This document shows, piece after piece, positions 34,362 through 43,998 of a DNA stretch of 49,750 bases (position 1 is the first letter of the stretch; each line of letters begins with the position of its first letter). Below the pieces are notes generated by a model. It ran no database searches. It was not told the DNA's origin and worked only from the letters and a program-made list of their open reading frames with translations. The translations under genes and the position numbers were made by a program. Origin of the DNA: an uncultured Saprospiraceae bacterium (lineage in GTDB: Bacteria; Bacteroidota; Bacteroidia; Chitinophagales; Saprospiraceae); NCBI GenBank assembly GCA_937927575.1, contig CALBEE010000177.1, forward strand, positions 1-49,750, written 5' to 3'.

Positions 34362-35969
34362 ATGAAGAATTCAATTGTAATTGCTCAGATTAGTAAATTA
34401 GAGAATAAAATACCTGAACATGCATTAGTAAATGGATTAGATTTGGTAATCGTTAAATTTGACGATGAAATATCTGTATTGTATGGAAGATGTTTGCATA
34501 GAGGCGCATTAATGTCTGATGGATATGTAGACGGCCATAATCTTATTTGTGGTTTGCATGGATGGGATTACAGGATAGATTCTGGTGTGTCCGAATATAA
34601 TAACAAAGAAGTTTTACATAAATTTTCAACTAAAATAAAAGGAGATAATCTATTAGTGGATGAATTAGAAATCAAGGCCTTTTTATTAGATAATCCACAG
34701 CCCTTTAATCGTGATGAGTACTTAGGTGCTTATGCGGATACAGATCCAGAAGATACAGAACCTTACACAGGTTATATTAAAAAATTGGCAAAGAATGGTC
34801 TCAAGGAGATCGGACACCATGGGTTTTCTGCCTCGATGGGTGTCGATCGAAATACTTTACCACAATGGAACGATATTCAATTTTTACCTGCACAATTAGC
34901 ATCAAGACCACTCTTAGATGAAGAAGATGTATCCAGTAAAGTAATTATTGGACCTAATGCAAAAAAACCTTTGGAATTAGATATTCCACTTTTTGTTAGT
35001 GATATGAGTTTTGGATCATTATCTCGCGAAGCTAAAATTGCCTTGAGTAAAGGGGCAGAAATGTCAGGTACAGGTATTTGTTCTGGAGAAGGCGGTATGT
35101 TACCAGAAGAACAGGCTAATAATTCGAAATACTTTTATGAATTAGCTTCAGCACAATTTGGGTTTTCATGGGATAAGTTAGATCTCGTACAGGCATTTCA
35201 TTTTAAAGGTGGACAAGGTGCCAAAACTGGAACTGGAGGCCATTTGCCAGGAAATAAAGTTAGTAAAGAAATTGCTGAGGTAAGGGAGATAGAGGAAGGC
35301 CAAACGGCTATCTCGCCAGCGGCAAATCCAAATTTTAAAACGGTGCAGGATTTTAAAGATTTTGCAGAACAAGTTCGTGAGCGCACTGGAGGTATACCTA
35401 TCGGGTTTAAGATTGCCGCTAGTCATATTGAGAAAGACATTCAATTTGCTTTAGATGTAGGAGTGGATTATATTATTTTAGATGGTCGTGGTGGTGGTAC
35501 GGGCTCAGCACCAAAAATTCTTAGAGATCATATTAATGTTCCCACGATTCCTGCTTTAGCTAGAGCTAGAAAATATTTGGATAAAGTAAACGCTGATGGT
35601 GTCACTTTAGTCATCACTGGAGGACTGCGAGTGGCGGAAGACTTTGCGAAAGCCATGATGTTAGGTGCTGACGCGATAGCTGTCTCTAATTCAGCATTAC
35701 AAGCCATAGGTTGCTTAGGGATGAGAGCTTGTGGAAGTAATAATTGTCCAGTCGGAATTGCCACTCAAAAGGAGTCATTGCGTAAAAGATTAATTATAGA
35801 TGCATCCGCTCAACAATTACATAATTTTTTCGAGGCGACTAATGATCTCATAAAAGTAATAGCAAGATCTTGTGGCTATGACAATTTTCATAAATTCAAT
35901 CCTAATGACCTGTCCACATTTGATAGAGATATGCATTTTTTGACAGGTATTAATTATGCTGGAATTTAG
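34362..35969 (+). CDS. Rieske domain fused to glutamate-synthase (GltB-like) FMN domain
   Basis: A 535-residue protein. Residues 1-105 are a Rieske [2Fe-2S] domain with ligands C44 and H46 (GRCLHRGA) and C63 and H66 (ICGLHGWDY). Residues 150-530 are the FMN-binding synthase domain of glutamate synthase: DMSFGSLSREAKIALSKGAE, GEGGMLPEEQ, HFKGGQGAKTGTGG, ILDGRGGGTGSAP and the [3Fe-4S] cysteines C451, C457 and C462 in GCLGMRACGSNNCP. There is no glutaminase domain, so it is a GltB-like ferredoxin-type core in which the attached Rieske cluster may feed electrons. The physiological substrate is not known. Confidence 0.9.
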   Translation: MKNSIVIAQISKLENKIPEHALVNGLDLVIVKFDDEISVLYGRCLHRGALMSDGYVDGHNLICGLHGWDYRIDSGVSEYNNKEVLHKFSTKIKGDNLLVDELEIKAFLLDNPQPFNRDEYLGAYADTDPEDTEPYTGYIKKLAKNGLKEIGHHGFSASMGVDRNTLPQWNDIQFLPAQLASRPLLDEEDVSSKVIIGPNAKKPLELDIPLFVSDMSFGSLSREAKIALSKGAEMSGTGICSGEGGMLPEEQANNSKYFYELASAQFGFSWDKLDLVQAFHFKGGQGAKTGTGGHLPGNKVSKEIAEVREIEEGQTAISPAANPNFKTVQDFKDFAEQVRERTGGIPIGFKIAASHIEKDIQFALDVGVDYIILDGRGGGTGSAPKILRDHINVPTIPALARARKYLDKVNADGVTLVITGGLRVAEDFAKAMMLGADAIAVSNSALQAIGCLGMRACGSNNCPVGIATQKESLRKRLIIDASAQQLHNFFEATNDLIKVIARSCGYDNFHKFNPNDLSTFDRDMHFLTGINYAGI

Positions 35970-36079
35970 AAATGGGATTGATAAATTATGATTGTAAGAA
36001 GGCTGGGAACCCGATTTGTTTTTATGTTTTGTAGGAATTCAGATCTTCTTATGGGTGTTTTTATTCTTAAGCATTGAGT

Positions 36080-39000
36080 ATGAAATTATTTTTTTGTTTT
36101 AGTATATTTTTTCTTAAATGCTATTCGTTTTCTTTTGCTCAGAAATCGACGATCTTTTTTAGTAATATGGAAAAAGATTCTGAGTTAATTAATAATCAAC
36201 AATCCAATGAAGTCAAATTATTTTCTCTAGGAGACAATTCAAATTCAATAATTGACTTGTTGTCCGATGATGTACACCAAATTCTCGGTGATAAAGATAT
36301 CAAGGACATACATGTTAATGGTAGAGTCGAATTTCAAGGTGCTAAGAAAAAGTGTATATGTCCGGGTCCGGAAATTGAAGAATTAGATGATAACTATGTG
36401 TTCATTACCATTAATTCGAATTGGATTATCGATGAGGCATATAGATACTTTGCAGCCAATGAAGATTGTGATATTTTCAATCAAGTTCATATGGTGGAAG
36501 AATTGCAAGATGTTTTGGAAGATTACGAAGATTGGAATAAAGTCATCATAGCGCATCATCCGATTAGATCTATCTCCGAACTAGATGGTAAGGGTTTATC
36601 TCATTTAAACTTTATTCCCTTTTATGGGCAATTAAGAAGATCTTTTAAAGCTAATTCTGGTAATCTTCAAGATATGCCCAATCCTAATTATCAAAGATAC
36701 ATCCAGGCCTTGAATAGGGTATTAAGTAATACGGATAAATTAGTTTTTGTATCTGGACACGATAGAATCAATTCTGTCATTCAGGAAAAACACATCACAT
36801 ATATAAACGTAAATAGTGGTGATAAAAATTACGTTTTCGAAGCTAATGAGCATTCAAAATTTGTGAGTAAAGGAGCGATGTGTTTACGCTTTTCCAATGG
36901 AGAATTTAGTTTTGTCAAAGATGATAGAGTTGAATTTACTGTAGAGCAAGCATTCTCTTCAAAAGAAACGGCAGAATCGACTAAGCCTGTTAAAACTATT
37001 GAAGAAGTAGCATCACGAACTAGAGCAAGTGAAAAGTATCATCCTACAAAAATTATAAATTTTTGGATGGGCTCTGGATATCGTGACGTATGGTCAGAGG
37101 AGGTAGAGGCTCCTTTGTTAGACATTAGTAAATATGATGGAGGATTAGAACCTTATGCAATTGGTGGCGGCTTGCAAACTATGAGTATTAAGTTTAAATC
37201 TAAGAACGGAAGGAAATATGCCTTTAGAGTGTTGGACAAACAACCCGAAAAGAGTCTTAATGAAATATTGCAAAATTCATTGTACAAAGGGATTACGCAA
37301 GAGTTAATCACAACGATGCACCCTTATGCTCCTTTAGTGGCTCATGAATTGTTAGAGGCTACAGACATCATACATATCAAGCCAGAATTATTCATTTTAG
37401 ATAAGAGTGCGAATTTACCGGAGAAGTATAATCCTTATGTTGGAAAGATCGGCACTCTGGAAGAGAAGCCTAAGGGGAAGGGTAAGAATAGAGAAGGGTT
37501 CTATGGAGCGGATGAGGTAGTTACCAGTTATGAGATGCTAATAGATCTCCGAAGATCACATAAAAGTAAGATGGATAAGTCGGCTTATGCTAAAGCGCGA
37601 CTCATGGATATGTTTATCGGAGATTGGGATCGTCATGAAGATAATTGGAAATGGGCCATGTTTAAGGAGGATGGGCGTCATATATACAAGCCTATACCCA
37701 AAGATAGGGATCATACATTTTCACATTGGACAGGTTTGATTCCTGGAGTAGCTGATATGATAATTATGAATGCGGAAGATTTTGATTATAAGTTTGGTAA
37801 TCTTCGACAACTAAATTTTAAGGCAAGATTTTTAGATCGACAATTAGCATCAGAATTAGATCTCAATGCTTGGTTAGAAGCTGTGGATTATATTCAATCT
37901 AAAATGACAGATGTAGTAATAGATCGAGCCATTACCAAATTTCCAAAAGAAGTAAGGGCAATGCATGGCGCTACCATAGCCGCTAAGCTAAAAAGTAGGA
38001 GAGAGGATTTGCCAAGAGCGATCAAGGAGTATTATGAGGAGCTTAATAGGGAAGTTCAGATAAGAGCTAGTAATAAAAAAGATTATGCAAAAATATCTAG
38101 ACTCGAGAATGGAGATGTAATTATTGATTTGTGTCATATCAAGAAGAATGGGAAATATGGAAAATCATATTTTCAAAGGAAATTTGAATATGGTTTAGTC
38201 AAACGAATATTTGTATTTGGTTTAGATGGCAAAGATGTATTTCAGTTTGAAGGTGATGTAGAAAAGACGATTCCTGTCGAAATAATAGGCGGCAATGGCA
38301 GAGATAGAATCATCGATAATAGTTTAGTAAGGCAAAGCGGAAAGTCTATTGTGGTTTTTGATTCTTATAAAGAAGATGTTATTGCTGAATCTAAAAATAT
38401 TAAAATAAAAAGACCTACTCACGTTGCCCATTATGATCCTTATGACTTCGATTTTAATTGGTTAGTACCTAAAGGTTCGATTAGAAGGAGTTCTGGAAAT
38501 GGTTGGGGTTTGGGTTTGGGAGCTTCGTTACTCACAAGAGGCTTCAATAAGGTAGGCTTTGTAAATAGATACGATTTCAATGGACTTTACTATTTTAAGC
38601 TGGGTGCATACAGGCTGGATGGTAAGTATACACGAAATCAGTTCGTAGGGCTTACGGATCTATTCGTTCAATCTAGATTTACTACGTTAAATGATCGCTA
38701 TCCTTTTTTCTATGGAATTGGCAATGATTCAGAAATTGTCAGATCCGAAAGAAGAATATTAAATAGAATTGATTATAATTATTTTGATGTTCGCATTGGA
38801 TTGGAGCGGGAGTTTTATACGAAGTCTAATTGGAGTAATGCTATAGTCTATGAAAGGCATCTTGTAGAAAATTTTGAGGATCTTGAAGTTATTGATAGTA
38901 GTTTACGTGGATTTGGACTTGATTCATTTATAGGTTTCTCATCTGCACTTAATTTAGATTTTACGGATAACTCTTTATATCCTCTCGATGGTAGTCGATT

Positions 39001-39493
39001 AAGTATCCAGTTAGATGGTAGATCTTCTAGTGATGGAGATTTGTCCGGTAATATCGATGCCAAATTCGCACATTATAAGACAGTAGATGTAGGAGTTAAA
39101 TTAACTTTTACAGGTTCTATAAATTATCAGCAAGCCGTAGGAAATTCTAACTTTTATCACTTAAGTAAGCTGGGGAGTCAATCAAACTTTAGAGGATACA
39201 CAAGAAATCGATTTACTGATAAGTATGCTTTTTTATACAATGGTGAAATGCGTCTAAATCTGGGTTATGTAAATACACCATTGATTCGATTTTATGTAGG
39301 AATAATAGCATACTATAATGGTGGTCAAGTATGGGCAAGAAGATCAGATTTTTTAAAGAATGAATGGAATAATAGTATTGGCGGCGGATTTTTTATAGCT
39401 CCTGGATGGGAACAGTTTGCCATCACTTATACTTTTGGGACTCAAGACGATGATTTTATATATTCTAAAGTACAATTGGGTTTTGATTTTTAA
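36080..39493 (+). CDS. Surface protein: degenerate metallophosphoesterase, kinase-like middle domain, BamA-like barrel (copy 1)
   Basis: A 1137-residue protein from ATG 36080 (a TTG six bases upstream would only add two residues); signal peptide to about FSFAQ. Residues 25-275 are a shortened calcineurin-like phosphoesterase: it keeps AHHPI (about 158-162) and SGHDR (about 225-229) but lacks the first D-x-H and GNHD motifs. The middle region (about 330-640) has LKFK / YAFRVLDKQ, then LMDMFIGDWDRHEDNWKW (about 507-524) and PKDRDHTF (about 541-548), the order of catalytic and metal-binding motifs in HipA/FAM20-type kinases. Residues from about 800 form a BamA/TamA-type barrel with FRGYTRNRFTDKYAF and terminal Phe. 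A paralogue follows 82 bp downstream. Confidence 0.82.
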   Translation: MKLFFCFSIFFLKCYSFSFAQKSTIFFSNMEKDSELINNQQSNEVKLFSLGDNSNSIIDLLSDDVHQILGDKDIKDIHVNGRVEFQGAKKKCICPGPEIEELDDNYVFITINSNWIIDEAYRYFAANEDCDIFNQVHMVEELQDVLEDYEDWNKVIIAHHPIRSISELDGKGLSHLNFIPFYGQLRRSFKANSGNLQDMPNPNYQRYIQALNRVLSNTDKLVFVSGHDRINSVIQEKHITYINVNSGDKNYVFEANEHSKFVSKGAMCLRFSNGEFSFVKDDRVEFTVEQAFSSKETAESTKPVKTIEEVASRTRASEKYHPTKIINFWMGSGYRDVWSEEVEAPLLDISKYDGGLEPYAIGGGLQTMSIKFKSKNGRKYAFRVLDKQPEKSLNEILQNSLYKGITQELITTMHPYAPLVAHELLEATDIIHIKPELFILDKSANLPEKYNPYVGKIGTLEEKPKGKGKNREGFYGADEVVTSYEMLIDLRRSHKSKMDKSAYAKARLMDMFIGDWDRHEDNWKWAMFKEDGRHIYKPIPKDRDHTFSHWTGLIPGVADMIIMNAEDFDYKFGNLRQLNFKARFLDRQLASELDLNAWLEAVDYIQSKMTDVVIDRAITKFPKEVRAMHGATIAAKLKSRREDLPRAIKEYYEELNREVQIRASNKKDYAKISRLENGDVIIDLCHIKKNGKYGKSYFQRKFEYGLVKRIFVFGLDGKDVFQFEGDVEKTIPVEIIGGNGRDRIIDNSLVRQSGKSIVVFDSYKEDVIAESKNIKIKRPTHVAHYDPYDFDFNWLVPKGSIRRSSGNGWGLGLGASLLTRGFNKVGFVNRYDFNGLYYFKLGAYRLDGKYTRNQFVGLTDLFVQSRFTTLNDRYPFFYGIGNDSEIVRSERRILNRIDYNYFDVRIGLEREFYTKSNWSNAIVYERHLVENFEDLEVIDSSLRGFGLDSFIGFSSALNLDFTDNSLYPLDGSRLSIQLDGRSSSDGDLSGNIDAKFAHYKTVDVGVKLTFTGSINYQQAVGNSNFYHLSKLGSQSNFRGYTRNRFTDKYAFLYNGEMRLNLGYVNTPLIRFYVGIIAYYNGGQVWARRSDFLKNEWNNSIGGGFFIAPGWEQFAITYTFGTQDDDFIYSKVQLGFDF

Positions 39494-39575
39494 AGAAGGT
39501 AATAATGCTATATGTCTAAGCAGTTAAATGTTGGATTTTAAATTTGTAAAAGGCTCCAGAAATAAATTAAATATT

Positions 39576-42500
39576 ATGAATCTCAACATCACTCAAGTTT
39601 TATTTTTATTGTTATTTATATGCAATACTTCTTCGTCATGCATCGGTCAGTGGTCTGTTGATGATCATAAAGTATTCTTATTAGGCAATCTCGAGAATCT
39701 GGATATTCAATCAGAAGCATTTCTTTCTTTAGCAAGAAAAGTAAAGAATACTAAAACCACTTATACCGTTTTGGTTAATGGAGATTTTGTTGGACCTAAA
39801 GGATTGTCTGAATCTCCTAAGTCTTCAGAGGTGGAAAGATTGGAAGCGCTGATGGCATTAGGAAGCGATCAAGGAAAAGTGATCTTCATTCCTGGAGATA
39901 AAGAATGGGACGACTCTGGTGATGATGGAAAAAAGAAGTTGGCAGCATTAGAAAAGTATTTGGATAAGAAAGGAGGTGATAATGTCGAATTTTATCCACG
40001 TAATAATTGTCTCGGACCGGAGTTGCTTTCTTTGAATGAGCATGTACAATTGCTTACGATTAATACACAGTGGTTGTTGCAAGATAACCGAATAGAGGAG
40101 GAAGACGGAAAATGTAAATTTCTTACGGATAGAGAATTGTGGAGTGAGTTGACAGATCTATTGATCAAGAATGATAATAAAAATTTAATAGTCGCAATTC
40201 ATCATCCCATCGTCTCCTATGGTCAATATGCAGGTTGTAAGCTAGGGGCTATGCATTGGTCTCCACCGATTTACGGAACATTCAAAGCCGCTTTTCATAG
40301 GAATATTGGAGGAGCAAAAGATTTACAGAATGAAGAATTGGCAAAGTTTCGCAATAGATTGCATTCTATTACCGAAGATATAGATGGTGTCATTTTTACT
40401 TCAGGACATGAATACGATTTACAAGTCATTAAAAGCGATGGAAACTACCATATTAATAGCGGATCATTTGTACAGTCCAGACCCGTAGATAGTAAAGAAG
40501 GCACTCTATTTAGTAAGAATGCTAAAGGGTATATCGAATTGGACTTAAAGGGAAACGGTGAAGTGTTAGTCACTGCTTTAAAAGCCCAGAATGGAAATTT
40601 TAATGCCTTATATAGTCAGCAATTATTCACTAGTCCTTGCGAGCAACGTAATGGTATTTCGTCGCTACCTAATCCATCTTATAATCCTTGTGCTCAAAAA
40701 GAATCAATAGATTATGCAGTAGATATCCCAGAGCCCGGTGTGGCAGTGGCGAGTACAGATTATAAAAATGGACCTGGGAAATTATACAGATCTATTTGGG
40801 AGTTGCCGATTGATAATATACCGTATTTGGATATTGGTACCTATGAAGGTGGACTAAGACTTTATAAAGCAGGAGGTGCAGGTGAAACTTCTTCTCTTAA
40901 GTTTAAGACTAAAGATGGAAGGAAGATTGCTTTTCGCTCTGTAGATAAAAATCCGCAAACCAGATTCAATTCAGAACTTGAAAATAGTGTAGTAGGGCGT
41001 ACGACTAAAGATCTTATTGCGCATCAGCACCCTTATGGTTCATTAGTAGCTAAAGTATTTGCTGATAAATTTGATCTTACTCATACAGATCCTGAATTAT
41101 ATATCATGCCTGATGATCCGCGATTAGGTGTGTATCAGGAGAAATTTGCAGGTATGCTCGGTACATTAGAGAAAAAACCATACGATGCCAAAGATGGAAA
41201 GCCAGGATCCAAGGGCGCCACTAAGATTGTATCTTCTTTTAAGATGTACAAGAAATTACTGAATGGGAAAAATGTAAAATTTGATCAAGAGTCTTACATA
41301 TACTCAAGATTACTGGATATGTGGATGGGTGATTGGGATAGGCATGATGACAATTGGGCTTGGCTAGAATATAGAAATGAAGAGGAGACTTTATATAAAG
41401 CTTTCCCTAAAGATAAGGATAAGGTGTTCGCTGTGTTTGATGGCATTTATAAAGTGATGGATTGGGAATATGTCACTCAATTTTGGTCCGCATTTAAAGA
41501 TGATTATAAAGGTCTTAAGCGATTAAATTATCATTGTAAAGACAAAGATCGTTGGTTACTTAGTTCGCTTACCCAGGAAGATTGGAATCATTATGTACAT
41601 AGATTTTTGACAGCTATAGACGAACCAACTATAGATAAGGCTTTATCAAATATGCCACCAGAAGTGCAAGCGATGGTTTCTTCTGAAATGAAAGAGCGAA
41701 TGTTACTCAGAAAAGATTTATTGCCAGCAGCGATGGATGAGTACTATCAACTATTGGCTAAATCTATCTATGTAGTCGGTACCAATAATAGGGAAAGATT
41801 TGATTTAGTACGTCAACCCAATGGTGATGTGCAAGTGGACGTTTATCAAGTGTTGAAGTCTGGGGACAAGAAAAAATCGATTTATTCAAGATTAGTGAAG
41901 GAATCGGAGACTGAAGAAATCATCTTATTTGGTTTAGGTAAGAAAGATATTTTCGAAATTTCTGGAAGTGCTAATGAAAAACTCGCGATAAGAATTGTAG
42001 GTGGTGCTGGTAAAGATAAAATTACTGACATATCAACCGTGCCATCTGGCAAAGCAACATTCGTCTATGCAAAGAATGAAAAAGACGAAATGTATCTTGG
42101 TGAAACTGGAAAATATCTTAATACTGAAAAGGATATTGTATTCAATACGCAAAATGTGTTTAATTATGATTACGGATTTATTATTCCTAGTATTGGTTAT
42201 AATGCTGAAGATGGTATTAATCTAGGTGTCATTAGATCCAGTACAAAGCAAGAGTTTGCTAAAGAGGATTTTGGTTCTCAAACCCATTTTTCTGCTAATA
42301 TTACTTCCAACTTGAATGCTAGCATGCGATATAAGTTCGTTAAAAGACGGATCGGAACTCCTTGGGATTTATTATTGGAATTTTCTGGAAATAGTAGAGA
42401 CAGAAGTCATCAGCATTTCTATGGATTCGGAAATGAGACGAGTTTGGATGAAAATTTATTTGCGGATGGTTTTTATAGAAATGATACTAAGCTATTAGCG

Positions 42501-43223
42501 ACTAAAATTGGATTGAATAAACAGTTCTGGAACAAATCTTCTATTACTCCATCTGTAAGAATAGAATATAAAGACGTAGGTGCAAGTCCCAAGAATGAGG
42601 AAGCTTCTTCAGTATATGACCAATTTCAATCCATAGCTGGATTTGGAATTAATACCTTATTGGGTACCGATGTTGAATTGTTAATAGATTTTACAGACAG
42701 TAAGAATTTGCCAAGAGATGGAACTAGATTTCAACTTAATAATTTTGTCTTTTACAATACTCAAAATGATTTGGATTTAGGTGGTAGATTGGACTTAGAA
42801 GCTTCTTTTTATTTGTCAGCTGGAGATAGTAAAAGATTGACTTTGGGGCTAAGAGGCGGATACAGTACAACTTATGGAGATGTTCCATTTTATCAATTAA
42901 GTACCGTAGGACAGAGGTATAATAATCGAGGTTTTAGGAGAAATAGATTTGTAGGTAATTCGGCTGCTTTTTATAATACAGAATTGAGATATCACTTGGG
43001 GAATATTAATAATGCCATCATTCCTATTAGGGTTGGAATATTTGGTCTGTATGATTCTGGTAGAGTATGGTTGGATGGAGAGTCATCCAACGCTTGGCAT
43101 AATTCATATGGCGGTGGATTATATTTCGTTCCATATGTAGAATCGTTTAGTATCAACGTCACATTTGCTAGAAACGATGAAGACGGTAATCTATTGAGTT
43201 TTGGTTTAGGTGCGTTACTTTAA
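39576..43223 (+). CDS. Surface protein: degenerate metallophosphoesterase, kinase-like middle domain, BamA-like barrel (copy 2)
   Basis: A 1215-residue protein; ATG 39576 is chosen because it places the signal peptide (LNITQVLFLLLFIC) at the N-terminus, while the ATG at 39528 adds 16 charged residues. The phosphoesterase-like domain (about 25-310) is fuller than in copy 1, but its key residues differ: VFLLGNLEN for GDxG, NGDFVGPKG for GDNxYPKG, PGDKEWD for PGNHDWD, and SGHEYDLQ for SGHDHxLQ; only IHHPI is intact. The kinase-like motifs are LLDMWMGDWDRHDDNWAW (about 577-594) and PKDKDKVF (about 610-617). The barrel is similar, with YNNRGFRRNRFVGNSAAF. Tandem duplication is evident from matching order and motifs. 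Confidence 0.82.
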   Translation: MNLNITQVLFLLLFICNTSSSCIGQWSVDDHKVFLLGNLENLDIQSEAFLSLARKVKNTKTTYTVLVNGDFVGPKGLSESPKSSEVERLEALMALGSDQGKVIFIPGDKEWDDSGDDGKKKLAALEKYLDKKGGDNVEFYPRNNCLGPELLSLNEHVQLLTINTQWLLQDNRIEEEDGKCKFLTDRELWSELTDLLIKNDNKNLIVAIHHPIVSYGQYAGCKLGAMHWSPPIYGTFKAAFHRNIGGAKDLQNEELAKFRNRLHSITEDIDGVIFTSGHEYDLQVIKSDGNYHINSGSFVQSRPVDSKEGTLFSKNAKGYIELDLKGNGEVLVTALKAQNGNFNALYSQQLFTSPCEQRNGISSLPNPSYNPCAQKESIDYAVDIPEPGVAVASTDYKNGPGKLYRSIWELPIDNIPYLDIGTYEGGLRLYKAGGAGETSSLKFKTKDGRKIAFRSVDKNPQTRFNSELENSVVGRTTKDLIAHQHPYGSLVAKVFADKFDLTHTDPELYIMPDDPRLGVYQEKFAGMLGTLEKKPYDAKDGKPGSKGATKIVSSFKMYKKLLNGKNVKFDQESYIYSRLLDMWMGDWDRHDDNWAWLEYRNEEETLYKAFPKDKDKVFAVFDGIYKVMDWEYVTQFWSAFKDDYKGLKRLNYHCKDKDRWLLSSLTQEDWNHYVHRFLTAIDEPTIDKALSNMPPEVQAMVSSEMKERMLLRKDLLPAAMDEYYQLLAKSIYVVGTNNRERFDLVRQPNGDVQVDVYQVLKSGDKKKSIYSRLVKESETEEIILFGLGKKDIFEISGSANEKLAIRIVGGAGKDKITDISTVPSGKATFVYAKNEKDEMYLGETGKYLNTEKDIVFNTQNVFNYDYGFIIPSIGYNAEDGINLGVIRSSTKQEFAKEDFGSQTHFSANITSNLNASMRYKFVKRRIGTPWDLLLEFSGNSRDRSHQHFYGFGNETSLDENLFADGFYRNDTKLLATKIGLNKQFWNKSSITPSVRIEYKDVGASPKNEEASSVYDQFQSIAGFGINTLLGTDVELLIDFTDSKNLPRDGTRFQLNNFVFYNTQNDLDLGGRLDLEASFYLSAGDSKRLTLGLRGGYSTTYGDVPFYQLSTVGQRYNNRGFRRNRFVGNSAAFYNTELRYHLGNINNAIIPIRVGIFGLYDSGRVWLDGESSNAWHNSYGGGLYFVPYVESFSINVTFARNDEDGNLLSFGLGALL

Positions 43224-43552
43224 AATGTAATAGATCTCTTTGACACCTGTTTTTTTCTTGGGAAAGAACTACTTAATCAAGCGTATTGCTTCTGCTTGAG
43301 AGATGTATATAAAATTCTATATGATCTAGAAATATGTCCAATGTTTAATCATTCTGTAAGAAGTTGGTTTTGCAATTATGAAATGTAAAGCAGTTAGCAG
43401 ATCTATCTATTTTAGAAACTCTTAGCCTCTAATTATCGTAATACAGCTTGTATGGACTTATGCTTGGTCTTGTTTTTGCAAAAACCATCATAAGTATAGT
43501 ATCCTTAGATAGAAAAGAGGATAATCCACTAAAAAGTATAAAATAGAAACAA
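43224..43552 (+). other. Intergenic stretch
   Basis: About 330 bp with no gene. It holds a 14-bp perfect palindrome GTTTTTGCAAAAAC at 43472-43485, about 70 bp upstream of the next ATG, which may be an operator or a small hairpin. Nothing else stands out. Confidence 0.5.
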
Positions 43553-43912
43553 ATGAAATACCTACTTACCCTATGTCTTAGCTTTATGATGTTAGGTCTA
43601 TCTGCCCAAACTGCCATGAGTGATAATGACAAAAAAGAGATTACCAAGCATGTAGATCGAATCAATGGAGAAATGAAAAGTGCCATCGGTGTAGATGTAT
43701 TGACATCTGATCAGCAAACTAAAATCGAGAAGATACTTGAGGAAAGAGTAGAAGAAATCATCCATGTCACTACAACTACTGTAGGAGACTTGGAAATCAA
43801 AGAACGTCTAATCGCTTTGGATTCAAAGTTTGATGACAAAATCCTTGAAGTATTAGCACCTAAACAAAAGCAAATATTTAAGTCAAAGAGTAGCTTTAGT
43901 GTAAGACAATAG
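43553..43912 (+). CDS. Small secreted helical protein (paralogue A)
   Basis: A 119-residue protein with a signal peptide (MKYLLTLCLSFMMLGLSAQ) and a mainly helical, charged mature part (EITKHVDRINGEMKSAI, DQQTKIEKILEERVEEII). It resembles the minus-strand protein at 43999-44355 in length, signal peptide and pattern L-T/S-x-x-Q/E...KILEERVEEI versus LKKLLMVKAEKVY, with ILEVLAPKQKQIFK versus ILEVFNADQKKAFK near the end. The (D/A)-x-Q-(R/K) element near the C-terminus is reminiscent of LTXXQ/Spy-like periplasmic helical proteins, which is only a suggestion. Confidence 0.75.
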   Translation: MKYLLTLCLSFMMLGLSAQTAMSDNDKKEITKHVDRINGEMKSAIGVDVLTSDQQTKIEKILEERVEEIIHVTTTTVGDLEIKERLIALDSKFDDKILEVLAPKQKQIFKSKSSFSVRQ

Positions 43913-43938
43913 TCCTTGACTTCTGATTAGATTCAAAA

Positions 43939-43977
43939 AAAAATAGCTTACCAGATTTAATCTAGTAAGCTATTTTT
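43939..43977. terminator. Bidirectional terminator between two convergent paralogues
   Basis: An 18-bp stem with a single mismatch (43939-43956 with 43960-43977), including AAATAGCTTAC / GTAAGCTATTT, has a 3-nt loop. It is flanked by an A-run on the left and a T-run on the right, so it serves both strands. Confidence 0.85.
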
Positions 43978-43998
43978 ATATTTTGGAGTTATGATCTA

